35,414 bases of DNA from contig CAJNDS010001087.1 of NCBI GenBank assembly GCA_905221605.1, positions 1 through 35,414 of the forward strand, written 5' to 3'. This stretch comes from Symbiodinium natans (lineage: Eukaryota > Sar > Dinophyceae > Suessiales > Symbiodiniaceae). This document shows positions 11,501 through 23,200 of the stretch, one piece after another. Both the position numbers and the translations under genes were made by a program. Every line of letters starts with the position of its first letter. Within the stretch, counting starts at the first letter, position 1. Under the pieces are notes generated by a model that made no database searches, was not told the DNA's origin, and was given only the letters and a program-made list of their open reading frames with translations.

Positions 11501-12866
11501 AAGTTCTGATAAAGGGCTTTCCACATCTTTCCACCCTCAGGCCGCCGTCGCGTGCTAGGAGGCAGACTAGTGGCCACACTGGGAGCCTCATCATGCAGAC
11601 TTGTACTCGAATACACCACCCTGGGGCAGGTGAAGCATGCAAAATTAGATAGATACCTCATCCGTAGAAGCAGGTGGGGTAATTGGGGCAAGTGGTTCAC
11701 TTTCATGTGGGGCAAGCGTGGCACATGGCAGAAATCAGAAAGCGATTCTGCGCGCACTGCACTTGTCTTTTACATGGCGGTGTCAAGTATGCAGCCTAAA
11801 ACAGTCTCGTACTTGCACATCACTGGCCAGCAGTGTCGTGTGGAAGTGATTCGTGCCGATGTCCCCCTCCTCCCCGCCCCACTTCCCTCTGGGCCTCCTT
11901 GGGCCTTCTCCGGTTGTCGTTGTCCGAGCTGTTTCCCCCCATATAACCCCTTGTCCGTCCAGTTCAGATTCTCCGCGGTACTCGGTGCTTGCAAGCGTTG
12001 TCCCCACCCTTGGGGGCCCCAGCACCCCTGGTCATGCCTCGGTCGGCCTATTAAGCACTTAAGACTTCTGTCTAAACGTGATTCAGTCTGTTAAGCTCCA
12101 AGAATAGTGTCTTAAAGTGGCAGCATTCTCTTGCAGACTTTATGTTCTTGGACCGGACAAAGAAAGGGTGGAGAAGGGTTGCTTTGGCCGTCGGTGTGTG
12201 ATGATGGACACGAGCGGAAACTCAGAAGCAACTGCATCTCGAGGGGGTTTCATCCCAGCTACGGGTACTGTAAGTTGCGATTTAGGCACTGCACTGATGA
12301 GATGATGGAAAAGGCATCGAGGTTGACAGATTCCAAATTGTTGTCGTCCGAAAGGCCTTCTTTGGGTTGTATGACGACTGTTGCATGTTGCTGGTTCCCA
12401 GCTGCAGGGTACTGTACTCTTCTGTATACCTACTAAACTCACTAGACTGACAAGAATCGATGACAATAGAACATTGTGGTGGTCAGGAATTGTACTTATA
12501 CAACGTTGCTTCCAAGATCGTCACATCCGCCTTGCCCGATCGCAAGCTTGCAGCCCTTGAGCCGGGGAGGCCATCGTCGATGCACATGCTGATGGTATCT
12601 TCGTCACGGCTGGGCTGCACGGCGACATTATCGTCTGGCAGTGGGGCCCGGACCTCAAGATGTCAGAGCTGTCCGACCTTGGCACAGCTGTGGCGGGTGA
12701 GAATCCGGCGAGAAACGTGAGTTTCGGAGTTTCAGTTTCTCACCAAGTAGTGTTAGCTTGCCGATGCTTCCGGTGGTCTTCACTTGTCAGGCGCACCCAG
12801 TGCGAGCCCCTTCTCGGCAGTGCAAGTGTGGAGCTGAGAGCGTCTTGTGAGGCAGAGCGAATTTAA
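8581..12866 (+). CDS. WD40 beta-propeller protein, ZFWD-like, multi-exon
   Basis: WD40 propellers are protein- or RNA-binding scaffolds. Blades appear in order in small exons. About 8575-8658 has GHSDGVNCMLMADGKIYTGG then RDEYLF. 9461-9517 has ERLAGHRRSVTCLQ, joining 9731 onward (SSVLISGSNEGQVRLW). 10102-10144 has GPVTCLRVLGEALW, joining 10392-10439 (VGGYEGISCFDLGTLQ), 10503-10524 (VVVFVGN) and 10670 onward (GFMIATFRNGEVSIYEAS). About 11139-11212 has VTAYDLPEFRPRGSF. 12570 onward has ADGIFVTAGLHGDIIVWQW, with the frame open to 12866. Introns 9518-9730, 10145-10391, 10440-10502, 10525-10669 and 11213-12569 are all GC-AG. The last two blades (YDLP-F-RG, then G-FVTAG-G-I-VW-W) match the C-terminal blades of plant CCCH/WD40 (ZFWD) proteins; I did not find a CCCH finger. 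A further possible blade is near 9148-9207 (DGDIRAFCLRP). Start codon and some exons are unresolved. Confidence 0.75.
10529..10558 (+). repeat. three 10-base direct repeats at an intron start
   Basis: GTGAGAACAT is present twice and then as GTGAGAACCC, four bases inside the GC-AG intron 10525-10669. Each copy carries a GT donor-like GTGAG, so the canonical-looking donors sit just downstream of the GC donor demanded by the reading frame. Confidence 0.7.
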
Positions 12867-14535
12867 GCGTTTTGGTCTTGGACATGCTCTCAGGGCTGAA
12901 GCACGCAGCTGTTTCATCGGCACCATGACAATCCGGAATGAGGTTTTCGGGCCTTGGAAACAATCATTGGCAACCCAGGTTATTGTGATCAGAACTCCTG
13001 CGACCGAAGCTGCAATCTCCCAAAATCTACTAACAGCAAAGCCCCAAACTCCAAAACCAGAGCAGGCACGACTGCAGTCTGCGAACCTCACATGCCAATA
13101 CTGATTCAATAAATACTGAGTTCTGTCTACGTAGCAAAAATCCCCACGCGCAGAAGCCGCTGAAGTGCGAGCGGACATGAGCAGAGGGCCCAGTCGTACT
13201 GGCATCTTGGACATCGAAATTCGAACAAGCCCACTTGGCTATTGTGCGCTCGGGAGCACGCAAGCTGAAATTCTCCCTATACCGGCCCTTGCAACAGGCT
13301 TGCCGCGAGGCTTGCCAGTCACATCCGTATCCACACGCCAAGCATATGGTGGTCTGGCAGGAAGAAGATGGCGGAAGAAATCTGCACCACCACTTGCCTA
13401 GTGGGAGGCAGCTACAAACAGGCCACACCTAAGGAGAAGACTGATCAAGAAGGAACGGAAGCTGGATTCAAAGAAGCCGGCGAAAAGGGGGGAACACGAC
13501 AACAAGACTCCTGAGAACAGAGTGCTCAGTGCTCAGCCACTTGGAAAAACTATGTCGAGCAGTGCCTCAATGAGAAGTCCGTCGGCAGAGGAGCAAAAGC
13601 CCACACCAACTTCTGATCCCATGCGGAGCATAGCGAGGGCCCGCCAACATACATCATTTCGGACTTGAGCACACTTTGGCGTAACCTTTCCGGGGGTTAT
13701 ATAAGCGTGCGGGAAGGAAGGGAGGGAGAGATAGAGCCATGGCGCGCATACATCGCATACGGAGCAGGGTTGGGCCCTTCCACGCCCCTGCCCACCTCGA
13801 TTCCCTCGAAAAAGCAGAGCCCCCTGCACGGAGTGTTCGTCCAGAGACCAGAAGCAAAGATGAGACAACGGAAAGCAAGAATAAATGAAACAGGCAAGCA
13901 GATGCTAGGAGATCGGTGCTATTCGGCACTCCTGGGTTTTGGTTCATAAAATTTCATAAATCTACGTAACTTTTCGCATCATTTGCTCAAGATGGCCGTG
14001 GGCGCGCGTGCTCTGTCTGATTGTTTAGAGAGCCCAAAACTTGGATGATGGCACATATTATGGAAACTGAGGCCTCCAGTCCCTTTGCAGGTTGGGCTTC
14101 TTGCGCATTTTTGCACTGCTTGGATGCTACGATGCTGTAAGGATTTTCAGTCTGATGGTCACTGATTGTCCCGTTCGCCTTCGACTCCGGGCTGTTTTTT
14201 TGACTTCAGGCCCCACAGGCGGGATGAGCGCAGGAGGCCCATGCATTGGCGGTATGATGATGTGAGGTGGCAAAAAAGGTTCATCCACGGCTAGTGAGAC
14301 TGGCATCTCTGTCAACATCAGCGCCCGCTCGCAACTAGAAGCAGCCGCCTGTAGTTACAGCCCGGGCTCAAGTCCAATTGAGACGGCAGTCCTCCAAGCT
14401 GCAGATGCCACATGGACGTACAGCATGAGCACCGACAACCTGAGCACCAAGAAGATCTAGAGCAGAATGCAAAAAAGTAGAGCCCCAATGAGTGCGTTTC
14501 AATCTTTGAGCAGTGGCTTCCCTTCGCCTTCCAAG
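12867..14535. other. intergenic or unassigned stretch
   Basis: No recognisable domain on either strand. Open frames at 13165-13432 and 13665-13949 are anonymous. A short ATGGCC frame at about 13992 is preceded by TTTGCTCAAG, vaguely like the 3' half of the dinoflagellate spliced leader, but it closes after 18 codons. Confidence 0.35.
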
Positions 14536-15139
14536 ATGGCCGGCCCCGGCGGCCCCGGCGGCCCTGGTGGCCCAGGCACAGCTCTGGCGGCTGCACGAGC
14601 GAGGCTGGAGGCCATGGTCCGGCGACTGCCTTTCGATGACGAGGACAGCACTGCAAAACATGCTTCTCTCCATCAAGTTCTTCTGCCACTTTTCTGCCTT
14701 TGCATCCAGGTGCTGGAGTACTTGTTAAAGGTAGCGCCAGCTTCCGACACCAGCGAGCTCATGGAGCTGATGGAGGACTTTTGCCCTAAATGGCCCGGGC
14801 CAGAGACGAGTCCGAAGACGCAGAGCTAGTGATCAGTGCGTGGATGTGTTGGTAGCATTTGGTAGCCAGTAGCATTTCTTGGAGCTGCACGAGGCCCCGG
14901 CAGGAGCGTGCAGCGCTCGCCACCCGACTGAAAGACGAAGCCGGGAGGCGCAGCATCCACGGCTGAACCCATTGGGTCGACACTTTGCGCCAGCTGCAGG
15001 ACTTCACAGACTCAGGCCAGCTGCCACAGAGAGTATGCGTGTCTCATGCGTCTGTCAGACAAGCTGCCTGGACCTGTGGCCCAAGCCAGAGGAAGGATCC
15101 ATAAGGGACAAAGTGAGAGTCGAGTGTAGATTGATGTAA
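14536..15139 (+). CDS. small Gly/Pro-leader coiled-coil protein of unknown function
   Basis: The start ATG at 14536 follows CAAG and opens with a Gly-Gly-Pro repeat (MAGPGGPGGPGGPG), then a charged helix (AAARARLEAMVRRLPFDDED). A GC-AG intron at 14662-14709 (48 bases) would join DSTAKH to VLEYLLKVAPASDTSELM. A possible GA-AG intron at 14776-14903 would join SELMELME to ERAALATRLKDEAGRR, extending an amphipathic helix. A later stretch near 14985-15026 (TLRQLQDFTDSGQLPQ) also looks helical. I do not recognise a family. The last exon and stop are uncertain; a frame closes at 15139. The next gene starts only about 30 bases on, consistent with a tight unidirectional array. Confidence 0.45.
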
Positions 15140-15166
15140 GGCAGCGAAGAGGGGCGGCCTGTGAAA

Positions 15167-17159
15167 ATGGTCCTCCATAGAGTGGTGCTTGTTCTGCTGT
15201 CCATGCTGCCACTCGTCCTCCTCACAGTCCTGCTGGCACCGATTTCTGGTGAACTGGTGACTTTCTGCCTCGTCCTCTTAATTGGCCATGTGGCTTTCGA
15301 GCTTTTCAGGCCAGCAGGCTCTGTTTCTTCATTCGGCTTACGTCTTTTGTTTAGCTACGTGCTCAATGCACTCTGCCTCGTCTTTCTGGCTGGACAAGCA
15401 GCGTTACCCGAAATCGAGGGTGGTGGCCGTGCACTCCGATCTCCAGCTGCCTTCGCTGCGTCCCAAGAGAAAGCTCCTCTTGCCAGCACAGATAGTACAG
15501 ATCGCACCGTGCCGATCGCCACACTGTCGGTGGTGGTGCCATGCGCCAACGAAAGCGCTTGGAACGCGCGGCACACCGTGCATGCAATTTGGGAAGCCAC
15601 ACCCCAAGCTGAGCTCTTGGAGATCCTTTTGGTGGATGATGCCTCCAAGCCGAGTTTGGAGCGTGCACTACGGCAGTCACTACGGGCTCTTGGTGCTGAC
15701 TACGCCTCGTCTCAAGGCTCTGACGGTTTTTTTGCGAAACACCGCGTGCGGATCCTTCGAAATTCCCAGCCACTGGGTTTGCTGCGCTCGAAGCAACGGG
15801 GGGCCAACGCGGCCACGGGGGATGCCATCATCTTCCTGGACTGTCACGTGCGGCCAATGGAACACTGGACTGAAGGTCTCCTAGAGCACCTTAATGCCGA
15901 CTGGCGACGAGTGGCCGTGCCCCTCATGACGAGCTTAGACCCGGACACTTGGCAGGCCCGGGCAAGTTCAGAGTCAGCATCCTGTTCAGATGCATTTACA
16001 TTTTCTTGTCTTTGCTCTCAGCAGGAACTTCAGCCCCCCAGAGGTGGCCAGAAGATGTGCTCCTTTGGATCTTCTTTGGCATCTGTTTGTATACGTAGTT
16101 TATCGGAGTCTCAGCAAAAAGTCCGTGTGTTACTCTGCAATGAGTGAAAAACTTCTCATGCCCGACATGCAATCAGTTTTTGTCTTTGCAGGCCTGACGT
16201 GGGCTGCCGATTCTTTCTGGTGCGACGGCTGGCCTGGTGATGCCGTTCCCTTGCTTTCGGGTGGCATTTTGGCCCTTACAAGGCGCTGGTGGCAGTTCTC
16301 GGGCGGCCTGGGTCCTACTGAGTCTGTCAAGGAGGACGTGTGGCTGCAAGGATGGGGCGGGGAGAACCTGGACCAGTCCCTGCGGACTTGGCTCTGCGGC
16401 GGTGAGATCCGCGCCGCACAGAACTCCCGGGTGGCCCACCTCTGGCGTGACCAAGGTGGCGTCTCGGTTCACTCGCGAGCACCGGGCTACGTCTTCTCGG
16501 AAGCACAGGCTTTAAGAAACCGGCTTCGTGCAGCAGAGGCTTGGCTGGGGCCCTGGGCCTCGAAAACTCGGAGCTTCCCCGAGTTCCGCGAGCACCTCTT
16601 CCATTCAAAAAGAAAGGCAAAGGCAAAGTCCCTTCAGAGTCTTCAGAGAGTCTCGCAAAGTGTCACAGAGGTCTCAGAGGACTCCTTGAAGCAGAGCCTT
16701 CATGGCCTCCGAGAGCTACAGCGCCAGCTACGCTGTGCACCCTTCGAAGCCTACGTGAAACGCTTCCAAACGCTCTTCGAGCTTGTGGGGATGCTGCCTC
16801 AAGCCGTCTTCCACCTGCAACTTGTGGAGGGCGGGCAAGGTGTTTCCCACGTTTCCCACGTTTCCCATGTGCCCCTCTGCCTGACCGCGGATCCCTACCG
16901 AAACTTCAGGCCTTTCCTGAGCCGCTGCATCAGGGGCCTCACCTTCCAACGGTGGCAGTTCCGGCACCCAAGCGGCCCAACTGGCCCAACTGGCCCAAGA
17001 TCAGACTCAGAAACTCAAGAGACTCAAGAGGCAACGGAGTCGGACATGTCGGACGCAGGGCAGAGAACATCACTCTTGAAGCTTTGGGACTACGATGTCT
17101 GCTTGGCTTGGTACGGCGCCGACTTCCAGGCCAGTCTTTGGCTCGAGCCACAAAATTAG
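15167..17159 (+). CDS. polypeptide N-acetylgalactosaminyltransferase-like protein (GT27) with lectin-like tail
   Basis: GT27 enzymes transfer GalNAc from UDP-GalNAc to Ser/Thr of secretory proteins in the Golgi. Exon 1 is 15167 to about 15965; exon 2 is 16192-17159. Residues about 2-75 contain two or three hydrophobic segments, unlike the single type II anchor usual in the family. The catalytic domain shows LSVVVPCANES (about 120), LLVDDAS (about 155), LGLLRSKQRGANAATGD, and FLDCHVRPMEHW with the DxH metal motif as DCH (about 225). Exon 2 adds LLSGGILALTRRWW, WGGENLDQSLRTWLCGGE (the family WGGE motif) and SRVAHLWR with the expected third metal-ligand His. The tail has R-type lectin traits (PLCLTAD, LTFQRWQF) and low-complexity inserts (VSHVSHVSHV, GPTGPTGP). 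A GT-AG intron about 15966-16191 fits the frame, though its donor is less certain. The stop at 17157 may be skipped if splicing continues to the exon at 17.8 kb. Confidence 0.8.
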
Positions 17160-17234
17160 GGACCGCGCTTTGTCTCAAGTCGGGAAAGCTCGAAACCATC
17201 GAGGGGGTCGCTTTGGGGAAGCTCGGGTTAAACT

Positions 17235-17357
17235 CGCTCTCTCTCTCGTTCTCTCTCTGTCGCACGCTCTCTCGCTATCTCTCTCTTTCTCTTCCTCTTC
17301 CTCTTTCTCGTTCTCTTTCTCTTTCTCTTTCTGGTGGGGGGGCTGGGGGGGTGGGGG
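17235..17357. repeat. (CT)n pyrimidine tract followed by G-run
   Basis: About 100 bases of CTCT/TTCTCT with few interruptions, ending in GGTGGGGGGGCTGGGGGGGTGGGGG. It lies between the GalNAc-transferase stop and the downstream lectin-like segment and is compatible with an intron. Confidence 0.9.
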
Positions 17358-17839
17358 TACAAAACACATCAGCAGCGCAAGTAAGGGACTCCAGCCGTCT
17401 GGTGGTCGCGGCATCTGAGTTTTTGAACAAATGTCTTTGCATAACAGAAGCTCGTCCATAAAGACAAATTTAACAAAACGGGTAGAGATGGTAACGTGAG
17501 CTATGGTGAGCTCCTCCTCAAAGGGCCCGAAATCGGAGATCCCGGCCGAGAGGAAACCAAACATTCTCTCTTGACAAATCAACATGTTAAGTCGCCAAGC
17601 TGACCGGGCACATGCAAAGCCCTGAAAGTACCCTAAGTGAAACTGTTGCTTCGGATCTGTTCTTGTTAAGGCAAATGCCATTTGTGCCCAATTTCAGTTA
17701 AGAAGGCATGAGAGCGAGAGAATGGAAGGAAGATGGAAAAAGAATAAGAGAAACGAAATTGAAGCGGAGACCGCGGCACGTGCGAGAAAGCATGCTCTGG
17801 TGTGGACCTTGCTCCCTCAGACTGGAATGTGTTCCTTCT

Positions 17840-19146
17840 TCCAGACATCTGGATATCAGGAGTTTATGTTCACGGATGGTTTGATCACGGTTCCGACAGC
17901 AGCAGCAGCGGAACTGGCTCCACAGTGCCTGGCACGAGCTCCACTCGAGCAGCCCGCACTCCTGCACCGACACCGAAGTCACCAGAATTACCAAGCACAA
18001 TCGCTGCCCCTTCTTGCCGGGAATGCTGGTTCCTGGCGCTTCGTGGGGCATTGGTGTCTGGCACGGCCAAGAGATGACACACGGGAGCTCGCGGAGCTCT
18101 TCCTGTCTCCTTGCACGGAGCTCCAGGCCGAAGACCGAGCGACGCTGGAAGAGCTGGAAGAGCAGGGAGAAAATAGAGAAAATAGAGAAAATAGAATGGA
18201 AGAGCTGGAAGAGGGCCTCAGCGGCTTCCCGCGACTGCTTCGCATTGCTGGTGATGGCCGATGCTTGGCTGCGCAGGGCTCCAGATTGGTGGCGTCACAT
18301 TGCAAAGACACGCAAAACCAGCTCTTTTGGGTGCAGAACGGTCAGCCGTTGTGCAAGGGTACTCCTTCCATGAAGCAATGCCTGCAGGGTTCAGAGAATG
18401 TCCCGGGCGATATGGCTCTGGAGCCGTGTGCCAACATCGCCCAGATCTTGGAGCAAAGACAGCTGTTTCTTCGAGAGCCGAGCCCACACAGCCCTGGTTT
18501 CTTCTCCTTGCGCCAGGGCCGCTGGTGCCTAGGTGCAGTCTCCCGAACGGGATCCCGCTGGGAAGGATCGGAACGACAGTTGGCCTTGGTTTCTTGTGAC
18601 ACAAGAAAGACTCAGAAGGCCACCCCCAAAAGTGCGGCCGCCGCTGCATCCGAAATCAGGGGGTTGTGGAGTCTGGCCGATGGCGCGCTGGTTTGGAGCG
18701 AAATCCACGGCCCCTCGCGCTCTTCGCGCTCTTCGCGATCTCGCTGGTGCCTCACAGCAGAGCGCCTGGTGCCCTTGGCTGAGCCGAGTGCTAGTAGTGC
18801 TAGTAGTGCTCAGTACCGTCCTTGGGGAGGCTTCCATGCCCAGCTGCGACGGTGTCTCTTCGAGGACTATAGTCAGCGTTTCGAGGTCTTCAATGGCAGC
18901 GTCTTCGTTCCCGGCCACGTTGCCGATCAGGGCCGGAGCCGATTCCCGGCTTTGTGTCTTGCAACGTCTGAGTCGTCTGCGAAGTGGAGGGCGCTCCGAG
19001 CCGATCCCTGCAACCGACGCCACTCACTTCTCTGGCGCAAGCTGTACCAAGAGGTGCCTATGGAAACACGGCTCATGGGCAAAAAAGTCTCTCGCTGCTC
19101 ATGTCCTTCTGGTCACAACCCATTGCAATGCCCGTGCCTGCGCTGA
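17840..19146 (+). CDS. R-type-lectin-like Cys/Trp-rich segment, likely 3' exon of the GalNAc-transferase gene or a separate lectin
   Basis: This long open frame ends in TGA at 19146. From about residue 110 onward it repeats a pattern typical of ricin-type trefoils: SWRFVGHWCLARP, GDGRCLAAQGSRLVASHC, GDMALEPC, GRWCLGAV, RWCLTAERLVPL, LRRCLFEDYS, ALCLATSESSAKW. A low-complexity acidic insert (LEELEEQGENRENRENRMEE) interrupts one repeat. GT27 enzymes normally end in one three-fold R-type lectin domain; here five or more units can be counted. No convincing start ATG is seen, and the first about 40 codons of the open frame (before a CCAG acceptor near 17845) look non-coding, so this is probably an internal or terminal exon. 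Whether it splices to 16192-17159 needs transcript evidence. Confidence 0.6.
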
Positions 19147-19279
19147 ACTCGCGTGGACAGGCGCAGGCATCTTCCCGACTGCCGCGAGCCGAGAGTGTTG
19201 GGAATAGCCATGCGGCCGTAGATTGATCTTTGATGATCATTATTCTTTATGTTGTCTTTTTTGCTGTGAATTACAGAAC

Positions 19280-19604
19280 ATGAAAGCCAGGCCCGTTCCA
19301 GAGGATACCACGGATACCCTGGCTGCCGACATGTTGCTGGCGCCTGGCTGCCCAGAGCGTAGGCTTGAAAATGTTCCCTTCACAGTTCAACCTGCCCAGG
19401 CAGATGCTGCAAGAGGAAGAAGATGCACAGGGCCTGCTGAACCCTTTGGCCTCGACGCAGGGCCGGTCGAAAAAAGGTGAGGCCCACCAGCACTCATGGA
19501 CTGAGACCGGAACCACGCCCGCGCCAGGCAAGAGAAGCTACAAACCCCTGAACATTAGCTACGTCGTTGCTTCGGGCGCGGGGCACCAGAGTGTCAGCAG
19601 CTAG
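19280..19604 (+). CDS. small candidate two-exon gene, unknown product
   Basis: The ATG at 19280 follows an acceptor-like TTACAG. Exon 1 (19280-19339, 20 codons, MKARPVPEDTTDTLAADMLL) can be joined through a short GC-AG intron (19340-19385, 46 bases) to a frame that stays open to the stop at 19604. That frame begins FNLPRQMLQEEEDAQGLLNP and ends KRSYKPLNISYVVASGAG. The join restores a continuous acidic-helical stretch. No family is recognised, and the intron is at the short end for this window. Confidence 0.3.
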
Positions 19605-20250
19605 CCCCGGCTGTTGGAGCCCGCGGCGAGGTGGCACTCCAAGTCTCGGCACAGCCGCACCTTCGAGCCTGGCAGATGTGTTAAGGCAGCGGCGTTCCCA
19701 GGACCTCTGCAAGACTAGACTCTGTCAAGGCTGGTTCCATTTTGCTGATGTCCTGTGGCAACAGAGGAGCAGCGCGCTCCCAACTTCGCCGCAGACTTTG
19801 CACCCCGCCCCTCACAGTTGGGCCCTCTGGGCCCTCTGCCAAAGCGCAAGCTCGATGAATGTTGCAGAGCAATCAGAGCATTGCATAGCATTGCTAAGTT
19901 TACGATTTTGGCGAATTCCAGGCCACCGACCAGCGATGGCCTGACTTGGGCCAAGCCCTCGGAAGAGTAATTTTGCTGCTGATGCTGCGGGAAAGTCATC
20001 GTGCGCCCATCGCTCTACAGACTCTACAGAGTTGCATGGAGGCCGAGCGAGCGCAGCTGGCGCAGCACAAGGACGCTTGAGTTGACTGCAGTGATACCAC
20101 TGAATCACAACTCATGTCACTCACGTCACTGGATGTCGGTTCGAGGTGAGAACCACATCCACTTCCACAGAGAATGACCGGAGAACGGTCGGCACGACGG
20201 TCGACACTGGAGCCAATGCTGGCCCGGGTCCGGCAAGATACACATCCAAA
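19605..20250. other. unassigned stretch before the UBL/EF-hand-like gene
   Basis: It carries several overlapping open frames (19567-19944, 19755-19970) without recognisable motifs. The 5' end of the next gene must lie here or at 20146-20251, because the ubiquitin-like frame has no in-frame ATG immediately upstream of its first beta strand. Confidence 0.35.
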
Positions 20251-23200
20251 GTGAAGCTTCAGATCCGTACCTTCCAAGGCGCTGTGTGTTACGTTCAGTT
20301 CACGTGTTCACGCTTGTTCATGTTCAGAGTCAGCTGTGGAGTCAGCAGTCCCATGCAGTCCCCCTCGATGCCCCTTGGAATACCAGGTGGTGAGCACTTC
20401 TTGGAGGTGGATCCAGAGGAGACGGTGCGGGGAGACAGCTTTCTGAGACTATCCTACATCTGTCCTGTGGTGTCCTGTGGAGGGCTCTGTCTTCTGATGT
20501 CTTCAGGTGGCCGACGTAAAGGTCCACCTGCAGAGACCCAGCTCCGACTTGAGTTCAGAAAAGAGTTCTGAACAAATACAACCGTCTCAACCGGAGTCCG
20601 GAGGATATACTGAAGCATCTCAAAGCATCTCACGGCACTACGCTGTGACCTCATCGTTCACATGCTCTGGTAAACCCAGGAATATGCTGGGTGTACCGTC
20701 GGCAACGCAGAGACTGCTGCAGATGGGTCGCGAGTTGCCATTTTGCTGAAATTTGCTGAAGCAATCCGGTTGGCGGTTGATTGGATACATCCTAGCAGTG
20801 GAGGCATGTAGAATGGCGACGAAGCTAAGCTCGCCAGGTTTCCAGGTTTCCCACCTGGATTCAAAGGGGGTGGAAAACTGGAATTCTGGAGTCTGGAAAC
20901 TTAGAGTTAGAGAGGGCGGAAATCTGGAAAGCCAGCAGGCGGAAATTGGAAATGTGGCTTCACAAGCGTCGGTCTTGGGAGGAGGGGTGAAAAAATTATA
21001 TATAAATTTATACATACATATATATATATGATAGTGTTGAGATGAACTGAGCCTCCAAGGAACGATGCTGAGCAGTTGCGGGGAACTGCCGGAAGTGCTG
21101 GTGCTGGCCCGAGAGCCTCCCACCTCCCGTCAGTGTTTCCCAGGGCTCCAACAGTGCTCCAGTGCTTCTCCACAAGTGCTCTAGTGCTCCAGTGCTCTTC
21201 TGAGGCGTGTGCCACTTGCAATTAGCACAGCGAGAGATGCGCCAGGCAGCGAGCTCATGGCTTTGCCCTTGATATATTCTATAGATTCCTACATGCAGGA
21301 CCCGCGACGAGAGCTGATTGAGGCCGTGTTTCGAGCGCTGGACGTGGCCGGGAAGGGCTACTTGACAGCAGGGGACATGCGGCCCTTTGCAGAGCAGACC
21401 GGCTTCAGTGGCAGCGACCAGGAGTGGCAGCAGGAGTTTGATGTCCTGTGCCGTGAGCGGGGTTCCACACATGGGATCAGATTGGATGCTTTCGCGACCC
21501 TGGTGAACGACTCGTCCGATGACGGGTGCTATTGTTCTGACAGCGAGTTGCGCAACCTGCTTCGGCCACAGACGCGGCCTGTTCCTCCCAAAGCGCCTGC
21601 ACCAGCAGCAAAGTCCAAAGCAACACAGCCGACGTCAGCGACAGGCACTCCTCATGCCATTCGACATCTAAACATGCACCTGTCTGTGTGTTGCATGTGC
21701 CTTGCGAGTAGATGTGCCTTCTGGCGTGTGAAGATGACTAAGGACCCGCGACGAGAGCTGATTGAGGCCGTATTTCGAGCGCTGGACGTGGCCGGGAAGG
21801 GCTACTTGACAGCAGGGGACATGCGGCCTTTTGCAGAGCAGACCGGCTTCAGTGGCAGCGACCAGGAGTGGCAGCAGGAGTTCGAGCTCCTGTGCCGTGA
21901 GCGGGGTTCAACACAAGGGATCAGACTGGATGCTTTCGCGACCCTGGTGAACGACTCGTCCGATGAGGGGTGCTATTGCTCCGACAGCGAGCTGCGAAAC
22001 CTGTTGCAGCCACAGACGTGGGCCGTTCCTCCCAAATCGCCTGCACCCACAGCAAAATCCAAAGCAGTACAGCCGACTCGACCGGCAGGCACTCCTCCAC
22101 AGGCCATTCGAGAAATTAAACGTGATTGGCTTGTATAATTATTGGCAAGTAGGCTAATTAACAGCCTCCTGACCTTGCGAGTAGAATGTGGCTTCTCCCG
22201 TGTGAAGATAATTCAAGATCAAGGACCCGCGACGAGAGCTGATTGAGGGCGTATTTCGAGCGCTGGACGTGGCCGGGAAGGGCTACTTGACAGCAGGGGA
22301 CATGCGGCCCTTTGCAGAGCAGACCGGCTTCAGTGGCAGCGACCAGGAGTGGCAGCAGGAGTTTGATGTCCTGTGCCGTGAGCGGGGTTCGACACATGGG
22401 ATCAGATTGGATGCTTTTGCGACCCTGGTGAACGACTCGTCCGATGAGGGGTGCTATTGTTCTGACGACGAGTTGCGAAACCTGCTGCAGCCACAGACGC
22501 GGCCTGTTCCTCCCAAAGCGCCAGCGCCCGCAGCAAAATCCAAAGCAGTACAGCCGACTCGACCGGCAGGCACTCCTCCACAGGCCATTCGACATCTGAG
22601 CATGCACCTGTCCGTGTGTTTCATGTATTGGGACTGGCGAGTAGGATATTGGTGAGTAGGCTAACAACCAAACCTTGCGAGTAGATCTGGCATCTGCCGG
22701 TGAAGATGATTCAAGGACCCACGACGAGAACTGATTGAGGCCGTGTTTCGAGTGCTGGACGTGGCCGGTAAGGGCTACTTGACAGCAGGGGACATGCGGC
22801 CTTTTGCAGAGCAGACCGGCTTCAGTGGCAGCGACCAGGAGTGGCAGCAGGAGTTCGAGCTCCTGTGCCGCGAGCGGGGTTCAACAAATGCCATCAGATT
22901 GGATGCTTTCGTGACGCTGGTGAACGACTCGTCCGAGGACGGTTGCTATTGCTCTGACAGCGAGTTGCGAAACCTGCTGCAGCCGCAGACGCGTGCTGTT
23001 CCTCCCAAAGCGCCTGCGCCTGCGGCAAAGTCCAAAGCAGCACAGCCGACTCCACCGGCAGGCGCTCCTCCACAGGCCATTCGATGTCTGTACATGCTGC
23101 ATGTTTTGGCGAGTAGGCTAAGAACCGGTCTTGCGAGTAGATGCCGTGCGAAGATGATTCAAGGACCCACGACGAGAGCTGATTGAGGCCGTGTTTCGAG

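Noticed and set aside
13970-14050. TTTGCTCAAG before ATGGCC, resembling a relic of the dinoflagellate spliced leader
   Set aside because: Only the last seven bases match the leader well, and the frame closes after 18 codons.
21656-21742. First array intron read as coding, because the 87-base stretch stays in frame
   Set aside because: It aligns with the other introns (GCCATTCGACATCT start, AAG|GACCCG end) that contain stops, so it is better treated as an intron that happens to be open.
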